A stretch of DNA of 64,000 nucleotides from Streptomyces sp. TRM70350 (GTDB taxonomy: Bacteria > Actinomycetota > Actinomycetes > Streptomycetales > Streptomycetaceae): assembly GCF_019219825.1 (NCBI RefSeq), contig NZ_JAHUXH010000026.1, positions 1 to 64,000 on the forward strand, written 5' to 3'. The notes below the pieces were generated by a model. The model saw only the letters and a list, made by a program, of their open reading frames with translations. It was not told where the DNA came from and ran no database searches. How positions within the stretch are numbered: the first letter of the stretch is position 1; every line of letters starts with the position of its first letter. The translations under genes were made by a program, and so were the position numbers. Positions 13,977-22,678 of the stretch are shown here, one piece after another.

Positions 13977-15215
13977 ATGGCAGAGCAGAAGCGCACACGA
14001 CAGCCCAACGGCGCCTCGTCGATCTACTTCGGCAAGGACGGGAAATGGCACGGACGAGTGACGGTCGGCCTCCGTGATGACGGCAAGCCGGACCGCCGTC
14101 ACATAGAGCGCAAGACCAAGGCCGCCGTGACCAAGGCAGTCCGCGAGATGGAGCGGGCGCGGGACGAGAAGAAGCTTAGGAAGCCGGGGCAGAGCTGGAC
14201 GGTCCAGGCCTGGCTTGAGCACTGGGTCGAGAACATCGCCAAGCCGTACGTCTCCGAGAACACGTACGACGGCTACGAGGTCGACGTACGCGTGCACCTG
14301 GTCCCCGGCCTCGGCGCCCACAACCTCGACCGCTTGGAGCCGGAACATCTGGAGCGCTTCTACCAGCGGATGCAGGAAGCCGGGAGTTCCGCCGGCACCG
14401 CCCACCACGCTCACCGGACGATCCGGGTCGCCCTCGGTGAGGCCAAGCGACGTGGGCATGTCGCCACCAACGCGGCTGAGATCGCCAAGGCCCCGAGACT
14501 CGAAGAAGAGGACATCGAACCGTTCACGATCGAAGAGGTTCAGAGCGTCCTGGTCGAGGCCGCCAAACTCCGCAACAGCGCGCGCTGGGTCGTCGCCTTG
14601 GCGCTCGGCCTCCGGCAAGGGGAGGCGCTCGGGCTCCACTGGGAAGACGTCGACCTGGACGCGGGATACGTCCGCATCCGCAAGAACCGTCTACGCCCGA
14701 AGTACGCCCACGGGTGTGGCGATGACCCCTGTGGTCGGAAGGCTGGCTACTGCCCTCAGAAGCAGCAGACCCGGCGCGAGCACAAGTCCACCAAGTCACG
14801 CGCTGGGCGGCGCACCATCGGCCTGCCCGACCCACTGATCAAGATTCTCCGACAGCACCAGGAGACGCAGGAACGGGAACGGATCGCGGCCGGTGCCGAG
14901 TGGGAGGGCAAGGGCTACGTGTTCGCCTCGCCGACCGGCGGGCCGCTGAGCCCCAACACCGACTTCCACATCTGGAAGCGGCTCCTGAGGGCGGCAGGCG
15001 TACGGGACGGCCGTCTCCATGACGCTCGCCACACCGCAGCTACCGTCTTGCTGATCCTCGGCGTCCCGGACGTCGTGATCGACTCGATCATGGGTTGGGA
15101 GCCCGGGGGAGCGGCCCGGATGCGCGCCCGGTACATGCACATGACGGGGACGATTCTCCGCAAGGTGGCGCAGCAAGTCGGCGACGCTCTGTGGGAGCTC
15201 CCGGAAACCAACTGA
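13977..15215 (+). CDS. int: Tyrosine site-specific integrase
   Basis: The 412-aa product starts at ATG 13977 after GAGGGGGGA. Residues 10-60 form an arm-binding N-terminal domain, 75-165 a SAM-like core-binding domain, and 180-400 the catalytic domain with R213 (GLRQGEALGL), H348-x-x-R351-H352 (HDARHTAA) and nucleophile Y386. A cysteine-bearing insert (HGCGDDPCGRKAGYC) lies near residues 245-260. The gene lies directly beside the tRNA-Ser target and mediates recombination between attP and the 54-bp attB. Its stop codon overlaps the 20-bp repeat at 15213. Confidence 0.95.
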   Translation: MAEQKRTRQPNGASSIYFGKDGKWHGRVTVGLRDDGKPDRRHIERKTKAAVTKAVREMERARDEKKLRKPGQSWTVQAWLEHWVENIAKPYVSENTYDGYEVDVRVHLVPGLGAHNLDRLEPEHLERFYQRMQEAGSSAGTAHHAHRTIRVALGEAKRRGHVATNAAEIAKAPRLEEEDIEPFTIEEVQSVLVEAAKLRNSARWVVALALGLRQGEALGLHWEDVDLDAGYVRIRKNRLRPKYAHGCGDDPCGRKAGYCPQKQQTRREHKSTKSRAGRRTIGLPDPLIKILRQHQETQERERIAAGAEWEGKGYVFASPTGGPLSPNTDFHIWKRLLRAAGVRDGRLHDARHTAATVLLILGVPDVVIDSIMGWEPGGAARMRARYMHMTGTILRKVAQQVGDALWELPETN

Positions 15216-15232
15216 GACGGAAACTGAGACGG
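15213..15232. repeat. 20-bp direct repeat, integrase arm-site candidate (right copy)
   Basis: This is an identical copy of 870-889, beginning with the int stop codon TGA. The att core starts 65 bp downstream. Confidence 0.65.
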
Positions 15233-15239
15233 ACAACGT

Positions 15240-15273
15240 CGAAGGGCCCCACCGCGAACGGTGGGGCCCTTCG
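15240..15273 (+). terminator. Terminator of the rep-xis-int operon
   Basis: A perfect 15-bp stem (CGAAGGGCCCCACCG with its complement) closes a 4-nt loop, 25 bp after the int stop. It also lies beyond the 3' end of tRNA-Ser on the opposite strand and may serve both. Confidence 0.8.
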
Positions 15274-15296
15274 ACATCGTGCCCGGTGAGGCACTG

Positions 15297-15350
15297 GCGG
15301 AGGATACGAGATTCGAACTCGTGAGGGGTTGCCCCCAACACGCTTTCCAA
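15297..15350. repeat. AICE attachment site, right copy
   Basis: This is identical to 699-752 and forms the 3' half of tRNA-Ser. The element-borne copy restores the tRNA gene on integration. Confidence 0.93.
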
Positions 15351-15382
15351 GCGTGCGCCCTAGGCCTCTAGGCGAATCCTCC
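15298..15382 (-). tRNA. tRNA-Ser(GGA)
   Basis: The 85-nt class II tRNA has acceptor GGAGGAT/ATCCTCC, T loop TTCGAAT, a long variable arm and anticodon loop CTTGGAAAG (GGA). CCA is encoded (complement TGG at 15295-15297). It is the integration target of the AICE and remains intact. Confidence 0.95.
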
Positions 15383-15455
15383 GCCGGAAACATTACATGA
15401 CCGAGAGCAGTGCTCGCGAACTCGTTCCCGCACCTCAGCATCAGGTAGGCTGTGC

Positions 15456-15547
15456 GGAGCCCCTCACGCGGCGCTATCTGACTGAACTCCCCCAGGGCCG
15501 GAAGGCAGCAAGGGTAGGTCGGCTCTGGCGGGTGCGTGGGGGGCGCT
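15456..15547 (+). ncRNA. ffs: Small SRP RNA (4.5S)
   Basis: The apical hallmark GGGCCGGAAGGCAGCAAGGG at 15495-15514 is the conserved Ffh-binding loop. The ends pair: GCCCCTCACGC (15459-15469) with GCGTGGGGGGC (15534-15544). The RNA scaffolds the signal recognition particle that targets nascent membrane proteins. It lies directly upstream of dnaX, a usual place in Streptomyces. Exact ends are estimated. Confidence 0.9.
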
Positions 15548-15633
15548 TGCGTTGGGGCCCCGGCGTCGCCCCGGGTTCACCCCGGGTTCTGGGGCGGGGC
15601 CCGTTGTCAGTGGGCGCCTATAACCTCGTATGC

Positions 15634-18045
15634 GTGTCGTCTCTCGCGCTGTACCGCCGCTATCGCCCGGAGTCGTTCGCCGAGGTCATCGGGCAGGAGC
15701 ATGTCACTGACCCGCTGCAGCAGGCGCTGCGGAACAACCGGGTCAATCACGCGTACCTGTTCAGCGGTCCGCGCGGATGCGGCAAGACCACCAGTGCGCG
15801 GATTCTCGCCAGGTGTCTGAACTGCGAGCAGGGGCCTACGCCCACCCCGTGCGGGGAGTGCCAGTCCTGCCGTGACCTCGCGCGCAACGGACCCGGTTCG
15901 ATCGACGTCATCGAGATCGACGCCGCGTCGCACGGTGGTGTGGACGACGCCCGTGAGCTGCGGGAAAAGGCCTTCTTCGGGCCTGCCGCCAGCCGGTACA
16001 AGATCTACATCATCGACGAGGCCCACATGGTCACGTCGGCCGGTTTCAACGCGCTCCTCAAGGTCGTCGAGGAGCCGCCGGAGCATCTGAAGTTCATCTT
16101 CGCCACCACCGAGCCCGAGAAGGTCATCGGGACGATCCGGTCGCGTACCCACCACTACCCGTTCCGCCTGGTGCCCCCGGGGACGCTGCGCGACTACCTC
16201 GCCGAGGTGTGCCAGAAGGAGAACATCCCCGTCGAGGACGGCGTCCTGCCGCTCGTCGTGCGGGCCGGCGCCGGGTCCGTGCGTGACTCCATGTCCGTCA
16301 TGGACCAGCTGCTCGCGGGCGCCGGGACGGACGGTGTGACATACGCCATGGCCACGTCCCTGCTGGGCTATACGGACGGGTCGCTGCTCGATTCCGTCGT
16401 CGAGGCCTTCGCCACCGGCGACGGGGCCGCCGCCTTCGAGGTCGTGGACCGCGTGATCGAGGGCGGGAACGATCCGCGGCGGTTCGTCGCCGATCTGCTG
16501 GAGCGGTTGCGGGATCTGGTGATCCTCGCCGCCGTTCCGGACGCCGTGGACAAGGGGCTCATCGACGCCCCCGCCGACGTGCTGGAGCGGATGCAGGCCC
16601 AGGCCGGCACCTTCGGCCCCGCCGAGCTGAGCCGCGCGGCCGACCTCGTCAACGAGGGCCTGACCGAGATGCGCGGCGCCACCTCCCCGCGCCTGCAGCT
16701 GGAGCTGATCTGCGCGCGCGTGCTGCTGCCGGCCGCGTACGGGGACGAGCGGTCCGTGATGGCCCGGCTCGATCGGCTGGAGCGGGGCGTGAACTTCTCC
16801 ACGGGGACTGGCACGCCCGCCATGGGATACGTGCCTGGGCCCGAGGCGCATGGGGCAGCCCCTGGGGATGCGCATGCGGGCGCGGGCGCGGCCATTCCGC
16901 CGGGGGGCGGGGCTGCGGCAGCTCGGGCTGCTGTGCGGACGTCCGGGGCGGGCGGTGGCCCCGCGGAGGCGAGCCCCGCGGAGGCGACAGGGGGTGCCGT
17001 GCCGGGTGCGCCCGCTGGACAGGGTGCGCCCGTCGCGCCCGTGGATCAGCGGGGCGACGTACGCCTTGGCGGCCCGGGTGCGCCTACGGCACCCAGCACG
17101 GGCGAACCCGCCCAGCAGCCCCCCACGCCCCCCACTCCGACGCCACCGGCAGCACCGGCCCCCACTCCGGCCGCCCTGGGCGCCTGGCCCACCGCGACCC
17201 CCGCCGGTTCCGGAAGCTCCGGCCGACGTCCCGGCGGCTGGCCCACCGCCGCACCCCCGGGAGGCGGCGGCCGCCCCCAAGCCGCACCCAGCCCGTCGGT
17301 CCCCGCCCCCGCACCCACACCCACCCCCGCGTCGGCCCCGCCCGCCTCACCGGCCCCCACCGGCGGCCTCGACCCCCGCTCCCTCTGGCCGAACATCCTG
17401 GAAGCGGTGAAGAACCGCCGCCGCTTCACCTGGATCCTCCTCAGCCAGAACGCCCAGGTCACCGGCTTCGACGGCACCACCCTCCAACTCGGCTTCGTCA
17501 ACGTCGGCGCCCGCGACAACTTCGCGAGCAGCGGCAGCGAGGACGTACTGCGGCAGGCACTGGCCGAGCAGTTCAACGTCCACTGGAAGATCGAGGCCGT
17601 GGTCGACCCCTCGGGCGGCGGCGCGGCTCCGCCGTCGGGGGGCAACAGCGGCGGGGGTGGTTACGGCGGCGCCGGGACCCCGGGCGGTTACGGCGGCGGC
17701 AGTGGCAGCGGTGTCACCAGCGGTCACGGCGGTGGCGGCCCCGCGAGCGGCTACGGCGGCGGTACGCCGGGAGGCACCGGCGGCGGTGCTACGACCGCCC
17801 AGCGCCCGGTGTCGACGCAGCCCACGTCGGCCGGCCCTGCCCAGCCCACCACCCCACCGGCCCCGGCGTCGACACCTGCCCCCACCCCTGCGCCGCCCTC
17901 CGCGCCGGAGCCGGCACCCGTCTCCCTTGAGGACGACATCCCCGAGGACGACGACCCCGACCTCGACGAGTCGGCCCTCTCCGGCCAGGAACTGATCGTG
18001 CGGGAGCTGGGGGCGACGGTGGTGGAGGAGCTCTCGAACGACTGA
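15634..18045 (+). CDS. dnaX: DNA polymerase III subunits gamma/tau
   Basis: The 803-aa product starts at GTG 15634, which gives the conserved N-terminus SSLALYRRYRPESFAEVIGQ; the longer frame would translate the SRP RNA. Walker A is GPRGCGKTT, followed by the four-cysteine zinc module CLNCEQ and CGECQSC and by Walker B IYIIDEAHM; the clamp-loader AAA+ domain occupies about residues 1-370. A Pro/Ala/Gly-rich linker follows, then a short conserved domain (LWPNILEAVKNRRRFTW) and a second Gly/Pro-rich region with an acidic tail. It forms the clamp-loader core and tethers polymerase. No clear slippery frameshift site was noticed. Tandem repeats overlap its stop. Confidence 0.96.
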   Translation: MSSLALYRRYRPESFAEVIGQEHVTDPLQQALRNNRVNHAYLFSGPRGCGKTTSARILARCLNCEQGPTPTPCGECQSCRDLARNGPGSIDVIEIDAASHGGVDDARELREKAFFGPAASRYKIYIIDEAHMVTSAGFNALLKVVEEPPEHLKFIFATTEPEKVIGTIRSRTHHYPFRLVPPGTLRDYLAEVCQKENIPVEDGVLPLVVRAGAGSVRDSMSVMDQLLAGAGTDGVTYAMATSLLGYTDGSLLDSVVEAFATGDGAAAFEVVDRVIEGGNDPRRFVADLLERLRDLVILAAVPDAVDKGLIDAPADVLERMQAQAGTFGPAELSRAADLVNEGLTEMRGATSPRLQLELICARVLLPAAYGDERSVMARLDRLERGVNFSTGTGTPAMGYVPGPEAHGAAPGDAHAGAGAAIPPGGGAAAARAAVRTSGAGGGPAEASPAEATGGAVPGAPAGQGAPVAPVDQRGDVRLGGPGAPTAPSTGEPAQQPPTPPTPTPPAAPAPTPAALGAWPTATPAGSGSSGRRPGGWPTAAPPGGGGRPQAAPSPSVPAPAPTPTPASAPPASPAPTGGLDPRSLWPNILEAVKNRRRFTWILLSQNAQVTGFDGTTLQLGFVNVGARDNFASSGSEDVLRQALAEQFNVHWKIEAVVDPSGGGAAPPSGGNSGGGGYGGAGTPGGYGGGSGSGVTSGHGGGGPASGYGGGTPGGTGGGATTAQRPVSTQPTSAGPAQPTTPPAPASTPAPTPAPPSAPEPAPVSLEDDIPEDDDPDLDESALSGQELIVRELGATVVEELSND

Positions 18046-18086
18046 CAACCATCGACAACGACTGACAACCATCGACAACGACTGAC
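18037..18086. repeat. 20-bp tandem repeat across the dnaX stop
   Basis: AACGACTGACAACCATCGAC occurs two and a half times in perfect tandem, and the 10-bp halves resemble each other. The first copy includes the TGA of dnaX; each copy supplies another TGA. Confidence 0.8.
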
Positions 18087-18207
18087 GCCGAGGGCGGCAC
18101 CGCTCCCCCCAAGGGGCCTTTCCTGAGCCGCGCTCTCGGAGAAACCCACAACTCCGCACCTTCCACCCCTTCGGCATCCCCCACAAACCCACCCCACCCG
18201 CTCCCGC

Positions 18208-18213
18208 TAGGCT
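18208..18213 (+). promoter_or_regulatory. -10 box of a probable leaderless purD promoter
   Basis: TAGGCT lies eight bases before the purD GTG with no Shine-Dalgarno sequence between them, which suggests transcription starts at or next to the start codon. No convincing -35 was found. Confidence 0.5.
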
Positions 18214-18220
18214 GAACCCC

Positions 18221-19474
18221 GTGAAGGTCCTCGTCATCGGTACCGGCGCCCGCGAACACGCCCTGTGCCGTTCCCTGTCCCTCGACCCCGCCGTCACCGC
18301 GCTGCACTGCGCCCCCGGCAACGCCGGCATCGCCGAGGTCGCCGAGCTGCACCCCGTCGACGCCCTGGACGGCGCGGCCGTGTCCGCGCTGGCCGCACGG
18401 CTCGGCGTCGATCTGGTGGTCGTAGGCCCGGAGGCCCCGCTGGTCGCAGGGGTCGCGGATGCCGTGCGCGAGGCGGGCATCGCCGTGTTCGGTCCCTCGA
18501 AGGAGGCCGCGCGGCTGGAGGGGTCCAAGGCCTTCGCCAAGGACGTCATGGCCGCGGCCGGGGTCCCGACCGCCCGCTCGTACGTCTGCACGACGGAAGC
18601 GGAGGTCGACGAGGCGCTCGACGCCTTCGGCCCGCCGTACGTGGTCAAGGACGACGGCCTGGCCGCGGGCAAGGGCGTCGTCGTCACCGCCGACCTCGAT
18701 GCCGCGAAGGCACATGCGGGCGCCTGCGACCGGGTCGTCATCGAGGAGTACCTCGACGGCCCCGAGGTCTCCCTCTTCGCCGTGACCGACGGCGAGACCG
18801 TCCTCCCGCTCCAGCCCGCCCAGGACTTCAAGCGGGCGCTGGACAACGACGAGGGCCCGAACACCGGCGGCATGGGCGCGTACTCCCCGCTGCCCTGGGC
18901 CGACCCGAAGCTCGTGGACGACGTCCTGCAGAGCGTGCTCCAGCCGACCGTCGACGAGCTGCGCCGCCGCGGCACGCCGTTCTCCGGCCTGCTCTACGCC
19001 GGTCTGGCGATCACCAGCCGGGGCGTACGGGTCATCGAGTTCAACGCCCGTTTCGGCGACCCGGAGACCCAGGTGGTCCTGGCCCGCCTGAAGACCCCCC
19101 TCGCCGGCATCCTGATGGCCGCCGCCACCGGCAACCTCGCCAACCTCGAACCGCTCCGCTGGAGCGACGACGCGGCCGTCACCGTCGTCGTGGCCTCGCA
19201 CAACTACCCCGGCACCCCCCGCACGGGCGACCCGATCACCGGCCTCGACGCGGTGGCCGAGCTGGACGCCCCGCACGCGTACGTGCTGCACGCCGGTACG
19301 AAGCGCGACGGCGACACCGTGGTCAGCGCGGGCGGCCGCGTCCTGTCCGTCACCGCGACGGGCGGCGACCTCGCCGAGGCCCGCGAACGGGCGTATCGCG
19401 CCGTCTCCCGTATCCACCTGGACGGCTCCCAGCACCGTACGGACATCGCGGCGAAGGCGGCGACGGGCGCATAG
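18221..19474 (+). CDS. purD: Phosphoribosylamine-glycine ligase (GAR synthetase)
   Basis: The 417-aa product starts at GTG 18221 with the family N-terminus MKVLVIGTGAREHAL. The ATP-grasp domain carries VKDDGLAAGKGV (about 145-156) and the metal-binding FNARFGDPETQ (about 275-285). The enzyme joins glycine to 5-phosphoribosylamine using ATP, the second step of de novo purine synthesis. Length matches the usual 410-430 aa. A TAGGCT box just upstream suggests a leaderless transcript separate from dnaX. It is part of the dispersed Streptomyces purine cluster. Confidence 0.96.
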   Translation: MKVLVIGTGAREHALCRSLSLDPAVTALHCAPGNAGIAEVAELHPVDALDGAAVSALAARLGVDLVVVGPEAPLVAGVADAVREAGIAVFGPSKEAARLEGSKAFAKDVMAAAGVPTARSYVCTTEAEVDEALDAFGPPYVVKDDGLAAGKGVVVTADLDAAKAHAGACDRVVIEEYLDGPEVSLFAVTDGETVLPLQPAQDFKRALDNDEGPNTGGMGAYSPLPWADPKLVDDVLQSVLQPTVDELRRRGTPFSGLLYAGLAITSRGVRVIEFNARFGDPETQVVLARLKTPLAGILMAAATGNLANLEPLRWSDDAAVTVVVASHNYPGTPRTGDPITGLDAVAELDAPHAYVLHAGTKRDGDTVVSAGGRVLSVTATGGDLAEARERAYRAVSRIHLDGSQHRTDIAAKAATGA

Positions 19475-19816
19475 GCCACACGGCCCGACACCCCGCACAC
19501 CGCGTGCACCACGCCCCGCACCGCCCACACCACGCCACGATCACTCCGATCATCTGCCTGACCTGGCACGACACAGGCCCCGGACCCCCTCGGATCCGGG
19601 GCCTGATCCTTGCCCTCCGTCATCCACCTTTCCCCAAAGCCATTCCATCGAGTGACCGATCTCCCATCCGGCTGACGGGGGCCGGGGCCCCAACTAGGGT
19701 GCGGCGCAAGCGTTCCGGCACTTGGCCCACCGGCATTGCGATGTCAGTGGTGGGTGCCACAGTGGGGGAGTGAGCAACGCCAGGACTGCCAGGACGGGAG
19801 GGGGTGAGGTCAGGAC
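19475..19816. other. Intergenic region after purD
   Basis: The region holds a terminator at 19574-19605. Before it lies a CACACCGC/CACGCC-rich stretch without clear coding. No promoter for the downstream gene could be assigned with confidence. Confidence 0.5.
19574..19605 (+). terminator. Terminator of purD
   Basis: CAGGCCCCGGA pairs with TCCGGGGCCTG around a 10-nt loop, about 100 bp after the purD stop. Confidence 0.7.
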
Positions 19817-22351
19817 GTGACCGGCATGGGAGTGGAGGCAGGGACGCAGACAGCGCGTTCCCGGGCACTGGCCGTGCTGCGGATCCGCAGCCGCGCGCTG
19901 GCCGTCGCCGTGCTGCCCGCGGCCGTCGCCGTGGTCCTGCTGGCGGGCGGTTCCACCGGCCATCTCGTCGGTGGGGGCTGGGACATCGCCCGCTGGGCGG
20001 TGAGCGCGGTCGCGCTTCTCGCCCTGCTGGCCGCCGGCGGCTTCGCGCTGCTCCTCGCCCGCGCCCGCCCCGCCATGAGCCCGACGGTCCCGATCGCCGA
20101 GGAAGCGGCCCCCGACCTCTACCGGCTGGTGCGGGACCTCGCCGACCGCCTCGACGTCCCCGCGCCCTCCGCCATAGCGCTGACCCCGGACTGCGACAGC
20201 TGGCTGGAGGACCGCACCCATCCGGCCCATGGCCCCCCGCCCCCACCGGACGACCCCGACGAAGTGGCGGGTCTCATACGACGGCACGGCCATCGCCGTA
20301 CGACGGCCAGCCCCGTCCTCGTCATAGGCTCCCCGTTCCTGTGGTGGATGCGCGTCGGCGAGCTGCGCGCGGTCCTCGCCCCGGTCGTCGCCGGTACGGG
20401 ACCCTCGGCACACCCCGACATAGCCGCCGCCCGGCGTTTCGTGCGGGGCCTGGACGCGGCGGTGGCCGTCGCCTCGGCACCGGGCCGCCGCCCCGTGGTC
20501 AGCACGGTGTACACGGGCGCCGGCTGGCTGGCCCGCCTGCTGCTGCGCGGCTGCCGGGAGCACGCGGCCGAGATGGAGCGCGGGGTCGCCGCCGCGGCGG
20601 CCGAGCGTGCACAGGCTGTGGATTACGGGCTGCGGATCGTCGCGCAGGAACAGGTCGGGCTGGCGTACGCCGGCTGGGACCGCCTGCTCACCCGGGTCGC
20701 GCTGCCCGCTTGGCGGATGGGCCGCTGGCCGTCCCGGCTGGACGCGGGCGTCGTCGCCGCCCTCACCGAGCTGTCCCGGCGCGACCGCCTGGCCGAGGGC
20801 TTCGCCTCCCGCCTCGGCGAGCGCCCCGCCTGCGACCTGCTCGAAGAGCCCGGCATGGTGGACGAGGCCGCCTCCCTGCTCGCCGCCCGCCTCTTCCACG
20901 GGGGCCCGGCGGAGTCCGGCCCCGACTGGTCGCCGGTGGACTGGCAGGAGTACCCGGACGAGGTCGTCGACCGCAAGTGGCGCACCGACGCGGCCCGCCT
21001 CCACCGCGTCCTGGACATCCTCGGCGTACGCCGCACGACCCGCGACACCGACCACGGCCCCACCCTGGCCCGAGTCCTGGACCACCTCACGGAACCGTCC
21101 CCGACCCCGGACCACCACACCGACGCCGAGATCGACACGGCGGCAGCCTCGGACACGGCCTCAGCTCAAGCCACGGACTCAGCCGCAGACACGGCGGCAG
21201 CCGGGGACACGGCCTCAGCCCGAGACGCAGATGCGGCCGCAGAGATGGCGGCAGGGCGAGGCATGGCGGCAGCCGCAGGCACGGTGGCAGCCGGGGACGC
21301 GGCCTCAGTCCAAGACGCAGACGCGGCCGCAGCCACGTCGGCAGGGCGAGGCACGGCGGCAGCCGGGGACGCGGCGGCCTCGGACACGGCCTCAGCCCAA
21401 GACGCAGACGCAGACGCGGCCGCAGCCACGGCGGCAGCCGGGGACGCGGCGGCGGCCTCGGACGCGGCCTCAGTCCGAGACGGAGACGCGGCCGCAGAGA
21501 TGGCGGCAGGGCGAGGCATGGCGGCAGCCCGGGACACGGTGGCAGCCGGGGACGCGGCGGCGGCCTCGGACACGGCCTCAGCCCGAGACGGAGACGCGGC
21601 CGCAGAGATGGCGGCAGGGCGAGGCACGGCGGCAGCCGGGGACGCGGCGGCGGCCTCGGACGCGGCCTCAGACCGAGACGCAGATGCGGCCGCAGACAGA
21701 CTGGCAGCCCGAGACATGGCGGCAGCCGGGGACACAGCCTCAGCCCAAGCCGCAGCCGCAGACGCAGACACGGTGGCAGCCGCAGACACAACTTCAGCCC
21801 AAGCCGCAGCCACGGCCGCAGCCGCAGCCCAAGGCACGGCAGCAGCCCCAGCCGCAAGCACAGCGCCGGGCATAACCCCAAACCGGGACACGTACCCCGA
21901 CACAGACCCGGACACAGACCCGGACACAGACCCAGAAGACCCCCCGCCCACGGACCCCCGCAGCGCAGCCCTCGCCGCAGGCCTCAGCGCGGAACTCGCT
22001 CGTGAAGAGGCCGCCGGCTCCCCACCCCGGACGGCCGCGCCCACCCCCGCCCTCGACGCCCTCTGGGACGACGGCGCACTCCCCCTCTTCCCTCTCCAGC
22101 CCCCACGCACCCCCCGCGAGCTGCTCGCCGACCACGTCACCGCGATGGTCTGCTGCGCCGCGATGGACACCGCAGGCGCCACCCCCGGCCTGGACTGGCT
22201 CGACGGCCCGTCCCTGCTGGTCAAGGGCGAACGTGCGGCCGATCTGACCCCCAGGGTCCTGAGCCTCATAGAGGACGGCGACCCGGCCCCGCTGAGAGCC
22301 TGGCTGGCCGAGGTCGGGATACGCCCGGAGAAGCCCGTACGACTCGTCTGA
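19817..22351 (+). CDS. Membrane protein with degenerate M48-like domain and long Ala/Asp repeat
   Basis: The product is up to 844 aa (GTG 19817; ATG 19826 is also possible). Residues 28-50 and 58-80 are membrane segments. Residues 90-420 resemble M48 peptidases (APDLYRLVRDLADRLDVP, SPFLWWMRVGELRAVLAPVV), but where M48 enzymes have HELGH the sequence reads APVVAG, so the zinc site is missing. Residues about 435-690 are a low-complexity region of repeated ASDTASAQ, AAAGDAAA and RDADAAAEMAAGRG units. The C-terminal 150 residues are ordinary again. It is probably a non-catalytic membrane protein conserved beside purD; function unknown. Confidence 0.75.
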   Translation: MTGMGVEAGTQTARSRALAVLRIRSRALAVAVLPAAVAVVLLAGGSTGHLVGGGWDIARWAVSAVALLALLAAGGFALLLARARPAMSPTVPIAEEAAPDLYRLVRDLADRLDVPAPSAIALTPDCDSWLEDRTHPAHGPPPPPDDPDEVAGLIRRHGHRRTTASPVLVIGSPFLWWMRVGELRAVLAPVVAGTGPSAHPDIAAARRFVRGLDAAVAVASAPGRRPVVSTVYTGAGWLARLLLRGCREHAAEMERGVAAAAAERAQAVDYGLRIVAQEQVGLAYAGWDRLLTRVALPAWRMGRWPSRLDAGVVAALTELSRRDRLAEGFASRLGERPACDLLEEPGMVDEAASLLAARLFHGGPAESGPDWSPVDWQEYPDEVVDRKWRTDAARLHRVLDILGVRRTTRDTDHGPTLARVLDHLTEPSPTPDHHTDAEIDTAAASDTASAQATDSAADTAAAGDTASARDADAAAEMAAGRGMAAAAGTVAAGDAASVQDADAAAATSAGRGTAAAGDAAASDTASAQDADADAAAATAAAGDAAAASDAASVRDGDAAAEMAAGRGMAAARDTVAAGDAAAASDTASARDGDAAAEMAAGRGTAAAGDAAAASDAASDRDADAAADRLAARDMAAAGDTASAQAAAADADTVAAADTTSAQAAATAAAAAQGTAAAPAASTAPGITPNRDTYPDTDPDTDPDTDPEDPPPTDPRSAALAAGLSAELAREEAAGSPPRTAAPTPALDALWDDGALPLFPLQPPRTPRELLADHVTAMVCCAAMDTAGATPGLDWLDGPSLLVKGERAADLTPRVLSLIEDGDPAPLRAWLAEVGIRPEKPVRLV
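21130..21880. repeat. Internal codon-phased tandem repeat in the M48-like gene
   Basis: The stretch is built of diverged units around GCGGCAGCCGGGGACGCGG and CGGCCTCAGCCCGAGACG, all with spacing in multiples of three, so every forward frame stays open. It encodes an Ala/Asp/Ser/Thr-rich disordered segment. Confidence 0.8.
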
Positions 22352-22678
22352 GCCCTCCGGCCGCCCATCCCCGAACCGCTTCCCCAGTCCTCCTCGCCAG
22401 ACCCACCCCAGATCCCATCCGGAGCCCACGCTTCCCTTTCGGTCAATTCGAAACGAACCGTGACGGACTCCGTGCGTAATGTGATGTGCTGGTACTGAAC
22501 TCGCACATGGCAATCGCGCTCGACATAAGACAGTCATACGAACGCCGCGCGAACGCCACAGCACGCCCGCCGCTCAACGAACGACCCACGAAGACCCACG
22601 AAGACCCACGACAGACCCACGAAGACCCACGACAAGCGAGCAGCACGACAAAACGGCGCCGAGGGAGGGGAAGCGACC
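22352..22678. other. Intergenic region before the dimethylformamidase-like gene
   Basis: Contains a short tandem repeat (22583-22632). GGGAGGGGAAGC just before the next start serves as ribosome binding site. No other gene is supported. Confidence 0.5.
22583..22632. repeat. Short tandem repeat ACCCACGAAG/ACCCACGACAG
   Basis: Five units of 10-11 bp, alternating ACCCACGAAG and ACCCACGACA(G), lie about 50 bp before the next gene, in its probable 5' untranslated region. Confidence 0.7.

Noticed and set aside
15397..15633. Upstream extension of dnaX
   Set aside because: It would translate the SRP RNA; the conserved DnaX N-terminus starts at 15634.
20607..21875. Long Arg/Thr/Gln-rich open frame overlapping the M48-like gene
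   Set aside because: It is a shadow created by codon-phased repeats; only the frame of 19817-22351 has a domain and normal start.
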